DNA of 64,000 nt. It comes from Mesorhizobium sp. CA8. GTDB taxonomy: Bacteria; Pseudomonadota; Alphaproteobacteria; Rhizobiales; Rhizobiaceae. The notes under the pieces were generated by a model, which worked only from the letters and a program-made list of their open reading frames with translations, had not been told where the DNA came from and did not search any database. This document shows positions 49,761 to 62,036 of the stretch, piece by piece. The DNA lies in NCBI RefSeq assembly GCF_020164955.1, contig NZ_JAIUHG010000010.1:122883-186882 (forward strand), in the 5' to 3' direction. The position numbers and the translations under genes were made by a program. The number at the start of each line of letters is the position of its first letter. Position 1 is the stretch's first letter.

Positions 49761-50876
49761 TTAAAGGATGCGCTTCTCGGTCGCCGGGTCGAAGAACACC
49801 GCCTTGCTGAGGTTGAAGGCCAAAGGCGTGCTGGTGCCAGGCTGGATATTCGCATCGGCCCTCAGTCGCGCCACCACGCCCTTGCCGCCCAGATTGGTGA
49901 CGGCGAAAGTGTCCGATCCCGCCGGCTCCACCACCTCGATATGGCAGTCGGCCGTGGCGATGTTCGAAGCGTTGCGTTCCGCACCTTCCGGGTCGGTCAG
50001 CGCTTCGGGGCGCACGCCGAAGATCACCGGCTTGTCCTTGAAGGCCGCAAGACCTGAGGGCGCGCCGGACATCGGCAGCACGATCGGCTGGCGCGCCTCG
50101 CGGTCCAGCACCACCGACAGCCCGCTGCCATTGGCGTCGATCTTGGCCGGGATCAGGTTCATCGCCGGCGAGCCCATGAAGTCGGCGACGAAGATGTTGG
50201 TCGGGTTGTTGTAGATCTCGGCCGGCGTGCCGAACTGCTGCACCTCGCCGTCGCGCATCACGGCGATCTTGGTTGCCAGCGTCATCGCTTCGATCTGGTC
50301 ATGCGTGACATAGACGATCGTCGTGCCGGTTGTGGCATGCAGGCGCTTGATCTCGATGCGCATGTCGACGCGCAGCTTGGCGTCGAGATTGGAGAGCGGC
50401 TCGTCGAAGAGGAAGAGTTTCGGGTCGCGCACCAGCGCCCGGCCCATGGCGACGCGTTGGCGCTGACCGCCGGAAAGCTGACTGGGCTTGCGGTTGAGCA
50501 GATGGCCGATCTGCAGGATCTTCGCCACCTTGTCGATCGCCGCCTGGCGTTCCGCCGCCGGCACGCCGCGCATCTCCATGCCGAAGGCGATGTTGCCGGC
50601 AACCGTCATGTTGGGGTAGAGCGCGTAGCTCTGAAACACCATGGCGATATCACGCTTCGAAGGATGCAGGTCGTTGATGGCGCGACCGTCGACGCGGATC
50701 TCGCCCTCGGTGATCTGCTCCAGCCCGGCGATGGTGTTGAGCAGCGTGGACTTGCCGCAGCCGGAAGGGCCGACAAGCACCAGGAAGCCACCCTTTTCGA
50801 GCTCGACATTGATGCCCTTCAGGATCTCGACATTCCCGAAGCGCTTCTTCAGCCCATCAATTTCCAGAAAAGCCAT
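49761..50876 (-). CDS. Carbohydrate ABC transporter ATP-binding protein, UgpC/MalK type
   Basis: A 371-residue ATPase with Walker A LVGPSGCGKSTLLNTIAG, Q-loop MVFQSYALYPNMTV, signature QLSGGQRQRVAMGRALVR, Walker B LFLFDEPLSNLDAKLRVDM and H-loop YVTHDQIEAMTLA. The C-terminal TOBE/OB domain (residues about 240-370) is of the MalK group, with FGVRPEALTDPEG. It energises the CUT1-type importer encoded upstream, 21 bases after the second permease gene. Confidence 0.95.
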   Translation of the reverse strand: MAFLEIDGLKKRFGNVEILKGINVELEKGGFLVLVGPSGCGKSTLLNTIAGLEQITEGEIRVDGRAINDLHPSKRDIAMVFQSYALYPNMTVAGNIAFGMEMRGVPAAERQAAIDKVAKILQIGHLLNRKPSQLSGGQRQRVAMGRALVRDPKLFLFDEPLSNLDAKLRVDMRIEIKRLHATTGTTIVYVTHDQIEAMTLATKIAVMRDGEVQQFGTPAEIYNNPTNIFVADFMGSPAMNLIPAKIDANGSGLSVVLDREARQPIVLPMSGAPSGLAAFKDKPVIFGVRPEALTDPEGAERNASNIATADCHIEVVEPAGSDTFAVTNLGGKGVVARLRADANIQPGTSTPLAFNLSKAVFFDPATEKRIL

Positions 50877-50897
50877 GGTCGTTCCTTCCGAATGTGG

Positions 50898-51842
50898 TCA
50901 GCCCTTGACCGCGCCGGCCATCAGCCCCCGCACGAAATAGCGGCCGGCGACGACATAGACGATCAGGGTGGGGAGCGCGGCAATCATCGCCGCTGCCATG
51001 TTGACGTTGTATTCGACCACGCCGGTCGAGGTGTTGACGACATTGTTCAGCGCCACCGTCATCGGCATCACGTCGCCGGAGCCGGCATAGGCGGAGGCGA
51101 ACAGGAAGTCGTTCCATATGTTGGTGAACTGGTAGATCACCGTCACGACGATGATCGGCAGCGAATTGGGCAGCATGATGCGCCGAAATATCTGGAAGAA
51201 GGACGCGCCGTCGACCTGTGCCGCCTTCACCAACTCGGTTGGAAAGGCCTCGTAATAATTGCGGAAGAACAGCGTTGTGAAGCCGAGGCCGTAGACCACA
51301 TGGACGAAGACCAGGTTCACGGTCGAGTTGCCGAGACCGAAGTTGAACCCGGTTGCGTTCTGCAGGGTGACGCCGAAGCGGCCGAGGCTGCCGAGGATCG
51401 TCGCCATCGGCAACAGCACCGACTGGAACGGGATGAAGCAGGCGAACAGCATCATGGCGAAAACCAGCGTGTGGCCGCGGAAGCGCCATTTGGTCAGCAC
51501 ATAGCCGTTGAGCGCGCCGAGCAGCGTCGAGATCAGCACTGCCGGCAGGACCATCTTGATGGAGTTCCAGAAGTAGCCCTTCATGCCGACGCAGGTCAGG
51601 CCCGAGCAGACTTCGCTCCACGCCTTTATCCATGGCGCGAAGGTCGGCGCATGCGGCAGCGACAGCATGTTGCCGTTCTGGATCTCGTCCATCGTCTTGA
51701 ACGAGGTGACCAGCATGACGAAGAGCGGCATCAAATAGAAGATCGCGAACAGCGCGAGCAAGCCGTAGATGACGATGCGGTTGAGCGTCCTGGCGCGGGC
51801 GCCGCTTGCGGCCTGGCCGGCGGGTGAAGCGACAGCGCTCAT
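50898..51842 (-). CDS. Carbohydrate ABC transporter permease (MalG/GtsC-like)
   Basis: A 314-residue permease with six helices, beginning LNRIVIYGLLALFAIFYLMP after a short polar leader. The EAA coupling loop is in ELVKAAQVDGASFFQIFRRI near residue 215. A larger than usual external loop (ICSGLTCVGMKGYFWNSIK-like EVCSGLTCVGMKGYFWNSI) contains two cysteines, as in GtsC-type glucose permeases as I remember them. Its start overlaps the first permease gene by 4 bases. Confidence 0.93.
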   Translation of the reverse strand: MSAVASPAGQAASGARARTLNRIVIYGLLALFAIFYLMPLFVMLVTSFKTMDEIQNGNMLSLPHAPTFAPWIKAWSEVCSGLTCVGMKGYFWNSIKMVLPAVLISTLLGALNGYVLTKWRFRGHTLVFAMMLFACFIPFQSVLLPMATILGSLGRFGVTLQNATGFNFGLGNSTVNLVFVHVVYGLGFTTLFFRNYYEAFPTELVKAAQVDGASFFQIFRRIMLPNSLPIIVVTVIYQFTNIWNDFLFASAYAGSGDVMPMTVALNNVVNTSTGVVEYNVNMAAAMIAALPTLIVYVVAGRYFVRGLMAGAVKG

Positions 51843-52798
51843 CGCGACTTCTCCCTGAGCTCGGAATAAAGATACGGAACGATGATGGCGGTGATGGTCA
51901 TCAGCATGATCACCGCGCTGGCCGACCCGACCGCCATCTCGTTGCGCTTGAAGGTGAACTCATACATGAAGTTGGAGGGTAGCCAGGCCGAGCCGCCGGG
52001 CCCGCCGCTGGTCAGCGCCACGACCAAGTCATAGGACTTGATGGCGAGGTGCGCGAGCACGATGAAGGCCGACAGGAAGACGGGCCTGAGCAGCGGGATG
52101 ACGATGCGGCGGTAGAGCTGGAATGTGGAAGCGCCGTCGATCTGCGCCGCCTTCATGATCTCACCGTCGATGCCGCGAAGGCCGGCCAGGAACATCGCCA
52201 TGATGAAGCCGGAAGCCTGCCAGACGCCGGCGATGACCACCGTGTAGATGACGAAATCCTTATTCTTGATCCAGTCGAAATGGAAGCTCGTCCAGCCCCA
52301 TTGATGCAGTGTCTGCTCCAGCCCGAGGCCGGGATCCAGGAACCATTTCCAGGCGACGCCGGTGACGATGAAGGAGAGCGCCATCGGGTAGAGATAGATC
52401 GGCCGCAGCACGCCTTCGCCGCGGATCTTCTGGTCGAGCAGGATGGCCAGGAACAGGCCGAGCGCCAGACAGATCAGGATATAGAGGAAGCCGAAAATGC
52501 CCATATTGGTGATCGAGGTGTACCAGCTCGAAGGCGGGTCGCTCTCGAAGGTCCAGCGCCATAGCCGCTGATAGGCCCGGGCGCCGGTTATGTCGTAGGA
52601 CGGGAAGGTCTTGGAATTGGTGAAGGACAGGTAGATCGTCCACAGGATGAAGCCATAGACGAAGACGATCGTCGCCGCGAAGCTTGGCGCCAACACGATC
52701 TTCGGCAACAGATCCTGCAGCCACGAACGGACCGTCGCGCCGGGACGAGCGTCGTGCTCCGGTGTCAGCTTGATCTGGGTTTCGGCAACTGTGCTCAT
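51839..52798 (-). CDS. Carbohydrate ABC transporter permease (MalF/GtsB-like)
   Basis: A 319-residue permease: KIVLAPSFAATIVFVYGFIL is the first helix, FTNSKTFPSYDITGARAYQR the following loop and GEIMKAAQIDGASTFQLYRR the ATPase-coupling loop, with LTSGGPGGSAWLPSNFMYEF near the C-terminus. The start at 52798 is chosen over an in-frame ATG at 52831 because GGAT precedes it. It is separated from the binding-protein gene by 125 bases that include a hairpin. Confidence 0.93.
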   Translation of the reverse strand: MSTVAETQIKLTPEHDARPGATVRSWLQDLLPKIVLAPSFAATIVFVYGFILWTIYLSFTNSKTFPSYDITGARAYQRLWRWTFESDPPSSWYTSITNMGIFGFLYILICLALGLFLAILLDQKIRGEGVLRPIYLYPMALSFIVTGVAWKWFLDPGLGLEQTLHQWGWTSFHFDWIKNKDFVIYTVVIAGVWQASGFIMAMFLAGLRGIDGEIMKAAQIDGASTFQLYRRIVIPLLRPVFLSAFIVLAHLAIKSYDLVVALTSGGPGGSAWLPSNFMYEFTFKRNEMAVGSASAVIMLMTITAIIVPYLYSELREKSR

Positions 52799-52883
52799 CG
52801 GCTCATCCAGTACTGGTTGGTCGGAACCCACCCGGCGCGAAAAAGCGCCAGGGTCTGTCCCGCACCTTTTGTCGACAGGAGAC

Positions 52884-52905
52884 CTCCCCCGCCGTAGCGG
52901 GGGAG
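52884..52905. repeat. Hairpin between binding-protein and permease genes
   Basis: CTCCCCCGC (52884-52892), loop CGTA, GCGGGGGAG (52897-52905). On the minus-strand transcript it follows the binding-protein stop by 18 bases and is not followed by a T-run, resembling the stabilising repeats found after periplasmic binding-protein genes such as malE. Confidence 0.7.
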
Positions 52906-52923
52906 AGTTGCTTCGAGCGAACC

Positions 52924-54177
52924 TTACTTGGCGTCGTCGATCGCCTTGACCAGCTCGGTCACGGCCTCGTCGGAGGTCTTGATCTGGCCATGGACGAATT
53001 TCGACACGACATCCTTGTAGGCGTTGGCGACGGCCGGCGGGGCGCCGTAGCCCTGGGCCAGCGAGCCGAACAGCGTGCCGCCCTCATTAGCCTTCTTCAG
53101 GTCGGCGATGCCCTTCTTGCCGCAAGCATCGAAGTCGGTGTCCGGCACGTCGGTGCGGGCCGGGACAGAACCCTTCACCACGTTGAAGGCCGACTGGAAG
53201 CTCTTCGACAAAGTGGCGGTGGCCAGAGCGATCTGGGCAGCCTTGCGGTCTTCCGGAACGTTGAACATGCCGAACATGTCGGAGTTGTAGATCACCGAGC
53301 CGTCTGTGCCCGGGAAGCGATAGCAAAGGAAGTCTGTGCCCGGGGTCTTGTTGGCTGCGTGGAACTCGCCCTTGGCCCAGTCGCCCATGACCTGAACCAG
53401 CGCATCGCCCTTGATGACCATGGCGGTGGCGAGGTTCCAGTCGCGGCCCGAGAAGTTCGGGTCGACATATTTGACGAGCTTGGCGAGGTTGTCGAACGAC
53501 TTCTTCATCGTGTCGGACTTGAGCGACTCCTCATCGAGGTCGTTCATCGCTTTCTTGTAGAACTCCGGCCCGCCGGTCGACAGCACGACAGAGTCGAACA
53601 TGGTCGCCTCCTGCCAGTTCTGGCCGCCGAGCGCGAGCGGGATGACGCCCGCGGCCTTGGCCTTGTCGAGCAATGCCACGAAGTCGTCGAAGGTCTTCGG
53701 CTCGGTGCCGCCGATCTTGTCCATCACCGCCTTGTTGATCCACAGCCAGTTGACGGAGTGGACGTTGACCGGAGCGGCAACCCACTTGCCGTCATAGACG
53801 GAGAACTTCTGCAGGGCAGCCGGAACCGACTTGTCCCAACCTTCCTTCTTGGCGGTCTCGGTGAGATCGCCCATGACGCCGGCGGCGGCATAGTCGAGCA
53901 CGGTGTAGCCCAGCATCTGCGAGGCGGTCGGGTAGTTGCCGGCCGCGACCATCGCCTTCAGCGCGGTCATGGCGGCGTCGCCGCCGCCGCCGGCCACCGG
54001 CACGTCCTTCCAGGCATAGCCTTCCTTGGCCAGATCCTGCTTCAGCACGTTCAGAGCAGCCGCTTCGCCGCCCGACGTCCACCAATGCAGCATCTGGACT
54101 TCCTTGACGTCCGCGGCATGCGCCGAGAACGCAAAGCTCGTCGCAAGAGCCGTTCCGATAAGCAGTTTGCGCAACAT
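52924..54177 (-). CDS. Sugar ABC transporter substrate-binding protein, GtsA-like
   Basis: A 417-residue periplasmic binding protein with a signal peptide (residues 1-21, [17 protein letters not shown]). The mature protein begins [40 protein letters not shown] and [20 protein letters not shown] closely follow the GtsA-type glucose/mannose binding proteins I remember, and [20 protein letters not shown] is also typical. This points to a hexose or hexose derivative as substrate. The gene starts 58 bases after the aldehyde dehydrogenase gene in the same direction. Confidence 0.92.
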   Translation of the reverse strand: MLRKLLIGTALATSFAFSAHAADVKEVQMLHWWTSGGEAAALNVLKQDLAKEGYAWKDVPVAGGGGDAAMTALKAMVAAGNYPTASQMLGYTVLDYAAAGVMGDLTETAKKEGWDKSVPAALQKFSVYDGKWVAAPVNVHSVNWLWINKAVMDKIGGTEPKTFDDFVALLDKAKAAGVIPLALGGQNWQEATMFDSVVLSTGGPEFYKKAMNDLDEESLKSDTMKKSFDNLAKLVKYVDPNFSGRDWNLATAMVIKGDALVQVMGDWAKGEFHAANKTPGTDFLCYRFPGTDGSVIYNSDMFGMFNVPEDRKAAQIALATATLSKSFQSAFNVVKGSVPARTDVPDTDFDACGKKGIADLKKANEGGTLFGSLAQGYGAPPAVANAYKDVVSKFVHGQIKTSDEAVTELVKAIDDAK

Positions 54178-54235
54178 GTACTACCTCCCTTGTTGCATGC
54201 ACATGACCGGCGGGTGTCCGCCGGAGCCTCCCAAC

Positions 54236-55750
54236 TCAGCCGACCCACCAACCGGTGCGCTGGCCGCGATGAAACTGAATAGTCTTTTCCTCGGTATAAT
54301 CCTCGACGGCGCGTTTGCCGAGTTCGCGTCCGAGACCGGACTGCTTGTAGCCCCCGAAAGGCAGCTCGGGGTAACCTTCCATGAACGTGTTCACCCAAAC
54401 CGTCCCCGAACGCACACCGCGCGCCACCGACATGCACGTGTCCATGTCGGCGCTCCATACCCCTGCAGACAGACCATAGGGCGTGTTGTTGGCAATGTGC
54501 AATGCCTTTTCAATCGTTTCAAAAGTGAGCACGGACAGCACCGGTCCGAACACTTCCTCGCGTGCAATCGCCATATCCTCCGTGACGTTACGGATGATGG
54601 TCGGATCGAGATATTGGCCGGCATTGGATGCAAGCCGTGCACCGCCGGTGAAAACGCTGCCGCCATCGGTTTTCGCCGCCGTTACATAGCCGACTACCTT
54701 TTCAATATGGTCGGCCGAGATCATCGCGCCGACCTTGGTGCGGTCGTCGAGCGGATCGCCGACGCGGACCTTCTGGGACAGCGCCTTCACCATATTGAGG
54801 AAGTCGTCGGCGATCGCCTCATGCACGATCAGGCGGCTGCCGGCATTGCAGCATTCGCCGGCGTTGAAGAAGCCGCCGAACACCGCGGCATCCGCAGCGG
54901 CCTCGAGGTCGGCGTCGGGGAAGACGATCTGGCCGTTCTTGCCGCCGAGTTCCATCGAGACCTTCTTCAAGGAATCGGAAGCGGCTGCCATGGTTGTCTT
55001 GCCGACACGGGTCGAGCCGGTGAAGGAGACCATCTCGACCAGCGGATGCACGACCATCGGCGCGCCGACATCGGCGCCGTAGCCTGCGAGAATGTTGACG
55101 ACGCCGGCCGGCAATCCGGCTTCGAGCAGGATGTCGCCGAGCACGAAAGTGGAAGCGGACGTCATCTCGCTTGGCTTCACCACCGCCGTGCAGCCGGCGG
55201 CGAGCGCGAAAGGCAGTTTCTGGCTGACGATCAGGAAGGGAAAATTCCAGGGCGTGATGATCGAGACGACGCCGATCGGCTCGCGCAGCACCACGCCCAG
55301 CATGGAATCGCCGAGATTGGCATAGCTTTCGCCATGCAGCGTGCGGGCAAGCGAAGCGGCATAGCGCCAGATGTCGATCGCGCCGCCGATCTCGCCGCGC
55401 GCCTGGGCGATCGGCTTGCCGGATTCCAGCGCGTCGAGGCGGGCGATCTCCTCCAGCCGGGCCTCGATCAGGTCGGCAGTCTTCAGCAGAACCGCCGCGC
55501 GTTCCGACGCCTTCATGCGCGGCCATGGGCCGGTCTCGAAAGCCCTGTGCGCGGCCTGCACCGCCGTCTCGACTTCCGCTGCGCCCGCTTGCGCATAGCG
55601 GGACACGACAAAACCGTGGCCAGGGCTGGCGCGTTCGATGCTGCGGCCGTCGCGGGCATCGATATGCCTGCCGTCGATCAGCAGCTTATAGGCCTTTGGC
55701 GCCTCAGACGCCTCGGCCGGCATGGCAATGTTGAGCGGTGCGTTCATCAT
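54236..55750 (-). CDS. Aldehyde dehydrogenase of the LacI-headed unit
   Basis: A 504-residue NAD(P)-dependent ALDH. SIITPWNFPFLIVSQKLPFA opens the cofactor domain, VSFTGSTRVGKTTMAAASDS contacts NAD, MELGGKNGQIVFPDADLEAA holds the general-base glutamate and FFNAGECCNAGSRLIVHEAI the catalytic cysteine. WVNTFMEGYPELPFGGYKQS is the family C-terminal motif. The class acts on betaine, glycol or hydroxy aldehydes. It lies 7 bases after the enoyl-CoA hydratase gene; its acid product may be the substrate of the CoA-transferase two genes upstream. Confidence 0.94.
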   Translation of the reverse strand: MMNAPLNIAMPAEASEAPKAYKLLIDGRHIDARDGRSIERASPGHGFVVSRYAQAGAAEVETAVQAAHRAFETGPWPRMKASERAAVLLKTADLIEARLEEIARLDALESGKPIAQARGEIGGAIDIWRYAASLARTLHGESYANLGDSMLGVVLREPIGVVSIITPWNFPFLIVSQKLPFALAAGCTAVVKPSEMTSASTFVLGDILLEAGLPAGVVNILAGYGADVGAPMVVHPLVEMVSFTGSTRVGKTTMAAASDSLKKVSMELGGKNGQIVFPDADLEAAADAAVFGGFFNAGECCNAGSRLIVHEAIADDFLNMVKALSQKVRVGDPLDDRTKVGAMISADHIEKVVGYVTAAKTDGGSVFTGGARLASNAGQYLDPTIIRNVTEDMAIAREEVFGPVLSVLTFETIEKALHIANNTPYGLSAGVWSADMDTCMSVARGVRSGTVWVNTFMEGYPELPFGGYKQSGLGRELGKRAVEDYTEEKTIQFHRGQRTGWWVG

Positions 55751-55757
55751 CTCTTCT

Positions 55758-56526
55758 CTAGGATCTCGAAAAGGCCGGCTTTTGCTTGGCCTTGAAGGCG
55801 TCGACGCCCGCTTTGAGGTCGGCCGTCAGCGCAATGAAGCCGCTGGCCAGCGCCTCGGTCGCGGCGGCATCTTCCTCGCCCTCGGCGATGCCGATCATCA
55901 GCTTGGCGGCCTCGGTAGCCAGCGGGCCGCGCTCGGCGATCTTTTTTCCCCAGACTTCCGCTTCGTCGAAAGCCTTGCCGGTCTCGACGACGCGGTCGAC
56001 GACGCCGTGCGCCAGCGCATCGGTTGCCAGGAAAATCTCGCCGCCAATCGCCATCCGACGCACAATCTGTGCGCCGAAGCGGCGTACCGCGCGCTGCGTG
56101 CCCGACCAACCGGGAACGACGCCGATGGACGTTTCGGGAAAGCCGAGCTTCACCTGCGTTTCGGCGACGCGGAAATCGCAGGCCGCGGCCAGTTCCAGCC
56201 CGCCTCCCAGCGCATGACCGGAGAGCACAGCGATGGTCGGCTGCCTGAGCCGCGCCAGCCGGTCGAAGACACGGTGGCCGTAACGCACCCATTGCACCTG
56301 GAAGTCGGCGGCGCTCATGGCACCCCAGGCCTCGACATCGCCGCCGGCGCAAAAGCCTTTGCCTTCGCCGCGGATCAGCACGGCGCGAACGCCCTCGGCC
56401 AGTTCGGCTTCGTCAAGCGCCGCCTCAAGCGCGTGCAGCATCGGGATGTCGAGCGCGTTGAACTTTTCCGGCCGGCGCAGCGTGACGATGCCGATGGCTC
56501 CGTCCTTTTCGAAGGTGACGAGACCC

Positions 56527-56534
<8 letters not shown>
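55758..56534 (-). CDS. Enoyl-CoA hydratase/isomerase family protein
   Basis: A 258-residue crotonase-fold enzyme. The oxyanion-hole segments are KFNALDIPMLHALEAAL and LIRGEGKGFCAGGDVEAWGA, and the second catalytic region is SGHALGGGLELAAACDFRVA followed by LGFPETSIGVVPGWSGTQRA. Both acidic positions (E in GGLELA and E in FPETSIG) are present, consistent with hydratase activity. It overlaps the CoA-transferase gene by 8 bases, implying that its substrate is the acyl-CoA made by that enzyme. Confidence 0.93.
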
Positions 56535-60190
<3,656 letters not shown>

Positions 60191-60214
60191 GTCCTCCAAG
60201 TTTCGAGAAAATCT

Positions 60215-60230
60215 ATTGGAACGTTCTAAT
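60215..60230. promoter_or_regulatory. LacI-type operator, site 1
   Basis: ATTGGAACGTTCTAAT is a CG-centred palindrome with one mismatched pair, 25 bases upstream of the lacI start. The 16-base string ATCTATTGGAACGTTC recurs almost completely at site 3. The position suits autoregulation of the lacI-headed unit. Confidence 0.6.
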
Positions 60231-60282
60231 CATCGATCCAAATCCGAGTCAATCACGATTCCGCTGAGATTTGAAAAATCGA

Positions 60283-60296
60283 TTGGAGCGGTTCAA
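60283..60296. promoter_or_regulatory. LacI-type operator, weaker site 2
   Basis: TTGGAGCGGTTCAA keeps the CG centre and the outer TTG/CAA of sites 1 and 3 with two mismatched pairs. It lies midway in the divergent region, so it could serve cooperative binding. Confidence 0.4.
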
Positions 60297-60382
60297 AACG
60301 TCAATGAATGTAAGGGCTATTCCAAAGGAGACACAATGTCTTTCGGCTTGGATGCCGTGAATCATAAAGGGTCTTGATCTAT

Positions 60383-60394
60383 TGGAACGTTCCA
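60383..60394. promoter_or_regulatory. LacI-type operator, site 3
   Basis: TGGAACGTTCCA is a perfect 12-base palindrome 26 bases before the DUF993 start codon. Its flanks (ATCTATTGGAACGTTCC) match site 1, so one regulator probably controls both directions. Confidence 0.65.
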
Positions 60395-60420
60395 TTTATA
60401 GCGACCGCACGGGAGAGTTC

Positions 60421-61575
60421 ATGGACATCATCTTGCCTGCCGCAAATGGCGACCGGGTCAGCTACCGGCTTGTCGGCAAACCGGTCGAACCGATCGAGGG
60501 CGCACGCTTTTCGCGCATCGCCTATGCCGCCGCCCATGTCGTTGCCGATCCCATCGCCATGACCAATCCGTGGTCCCGGCCGGCGGTCGACTGGGATAGG
60601 ACGATGGCGTTCCGCCATCATCTGTGGCGGCTCGGCTTTCGCATCGCCGAGGCCATGGATACCTCCCAGCGCGGGATGGGCTTCGACTGGGCGAACGCCA
60701 AGGAATTGATCCGCCGCTCGATCGCCGAGGCTAAAACGGTGCCGGGCGCCGATCTCGCATCCGGGGCGGGGACCGATCACCTGGCGCCGGCGGCAACCAA
60801 GACGCTCGATGAGGTCATCCGCGCCTATGAAGAACAATTCGCCTTCATCGAAGGCGAGGGCGGCAAGGCGATCATGATGGCGAGCCGCGCGCTGGCGGCG
60901 GTGGCAAAAGGGCCGGACGATTATGCCGGCGTCTATAACCGGATGCTCTCCCAGGCGTCAGGCAAGGTCATCCTGCACTGGCTGGGCGACATGTTCGATC
61001 CGGCGCTCAAGAATTATTGGGGCAGCGACGATTTCGATACCGCGCTCGACACGGTCGTCGCCATCATCGAACGGCATGCGGGCAAGGTCGAGGGCATCAA
61101 GATATCTTTGCTCGACGCGGAGAAGGAAGTGCTGCTGCGCGACCGGCTGCCAGACGGCGTCGTGATGTTCACCGGCGACGATTTCAATTATCCGGAGCTG
61201 ATCGCAGGGGACGGCAAGAGGCATTCGCACGCGCTGCTCGGCATCTTCGACGCCATCGCCCCGGTCGCCAACGCCGCGCTGGCGAAATTGGCGGCGGGCG
61301 ATACGGCCGGTTACGACGCGCTGATGGCGCCGACCGTGCCGCTGTCGCGCAAGATCTTCGAAGCGCCGACAGAATACTACAAGGCGGGCATCGTCTTCAT
61401 GGCCTGGCTGAACGGGCATCAGGACCATTTCACGATGGTCGGCGGCATGCAGTCGGCGCGCGGCATATGCCACTACGCGGACGTCTTCCGCCTCTCCGAC
61501 CAGGCCGGTCTGCTGGCCGACCCCGAGCTTGCTACCGCCAGGATGAAGGCACTGCTGGCAACGGCGGGCGTCTGA
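60421..61575 (+). CDS. DUF993 family protein (dihydrodipicolinate-synthase-like aldolase fold)
   Basis: A 384-residue protein starting MDIILPAANGDRVSYRLVGK after GGGAGAG; an open frame from TTG 60382 is less likely. Features include FRHHLWRLGFRIAEAMDTSQ, RGMGFDWANAKELIRRSIAE, AEKEVLLRDRLPDGVVMFTG and FMAWLNGHQDHFTMVGGMQS. This is the DUF993 pattern as I recall it, a group related to DapA-type lyases with unproven function. The gene diverges from lacI with a shared operator array, so it probably cleaves or isomerises an intermediate of the LacI-controlled route. Confidence 0.85.
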   Translation: MDIILPAANGDRVSYRLVGKPVEPIEGARFSRIAYAAAHVVADPIAMTNPWSRPAVDWDRTMAFRHHLWRLGFRIAEAMDTSQRGMGFDWANAKELIRRSIAEAKTVPGADLASGAGTDHLAPAATKTLDEVIRAYEEQFAFIEGEGGKAIMMASRALAAVAKGPDDYAGVYNRMLSQASGKVILHWLGDMFDPALKNYWGSDDFDTALDTVVAIIERHAGKVEGIKISLLDAEKEVLLRDRLPDGVVMFTGDDFNYPELIAGDGKRHSHALLGIFDAIAPVANAALAKLAAGDTAGYDALMAPTVPLSRKIFEAPTEYYKAGIVFMAWLNGHQDHFTMVGGMQSARGICHYADVFRLSDQAGLLADPELATARMKALLATAGV

Positions 61576-61579
61576 GCCG

Positions 61580-61598
61580 ATCCCCCGTGAGGGGATTT
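61580..61598 (+). terminator. Possible terminator after the DUF993 gene
   Basis: ATCCCC (61580-61585), loop CGTGA, GGGGAT (61591-61596) and TT, four bases after the stop codon. The stem is short and the T-run weak. Confidence 0.4.
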
Positions 61599-61760
61599 GC
61601 GTTCCGCCGGCAGGTCATATTCGCTTGTCAAATTCAGGATGAGCGCGGCAATGCGGCGATCGCGGCGGCTGCCAAGATCGGCGATCGGTCCGAACGAGAC
61701 GCGTTCAATCGGCGAGTTCGTGGTGTAGGCCGGCAATCATCAGGGAGAGCGCTTCAGCGT

Positions 61761-62036
61761 GACGTTGGAACCGAGATTTCGGACCAGGAGGCGCAGGCCG
61801 AATATAGCCGCCTCTGGAAGCCGATCGGCGAAAAAATACCAGGCACGAACCAACACGACAAAGCAGTCGCCTCTGCTCGTCGAGGCGCGCGAGGCCAAGC
61901 GCATGGTCCTTGTGGAGTTTCGTCGCTGGAGATCGCTAAGGCCTGTTACGCGGACCCGGCTTATGAGCAAGCCATGCGCTTCGCGCTCAAGGCGTCGAAT
62001 CGCGTGCTCGTGATGTTCGAAGGGGATCTCGGATAG
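61761..62036 (+). pseudogene. Degraded DUF1330 family gene
   Basis: Pieces of one DUF1330 (alpha-beta barrel) protein are spread over different frames. The first frame gives TEISDQEAQAEYSRLWKPIG then EK; the next gives YQAR and VEAREAKRMVLVEF; the last returns to SLEIAKACYADPAYEQAMRF and then ALKASNRVLVMFEGDLG before TAG at 62036. Two frameshifts are needed, one at about 61832-61840 (A-rich) and one at about 61920 (GAGTTTCGTCG, a base missing before TCG). The N-terminal residues were not found in any frame. No function remains. Confidence 0.7.

Noticed and set aside
61473..61736. Minus-strand frame MPAYTTNSPIERVSFG onward
   Set aside because: Reads into the end of the DUF993 gene, has no ribosome site, and no family could be recognised; considered as an IS remnant but unsupported.
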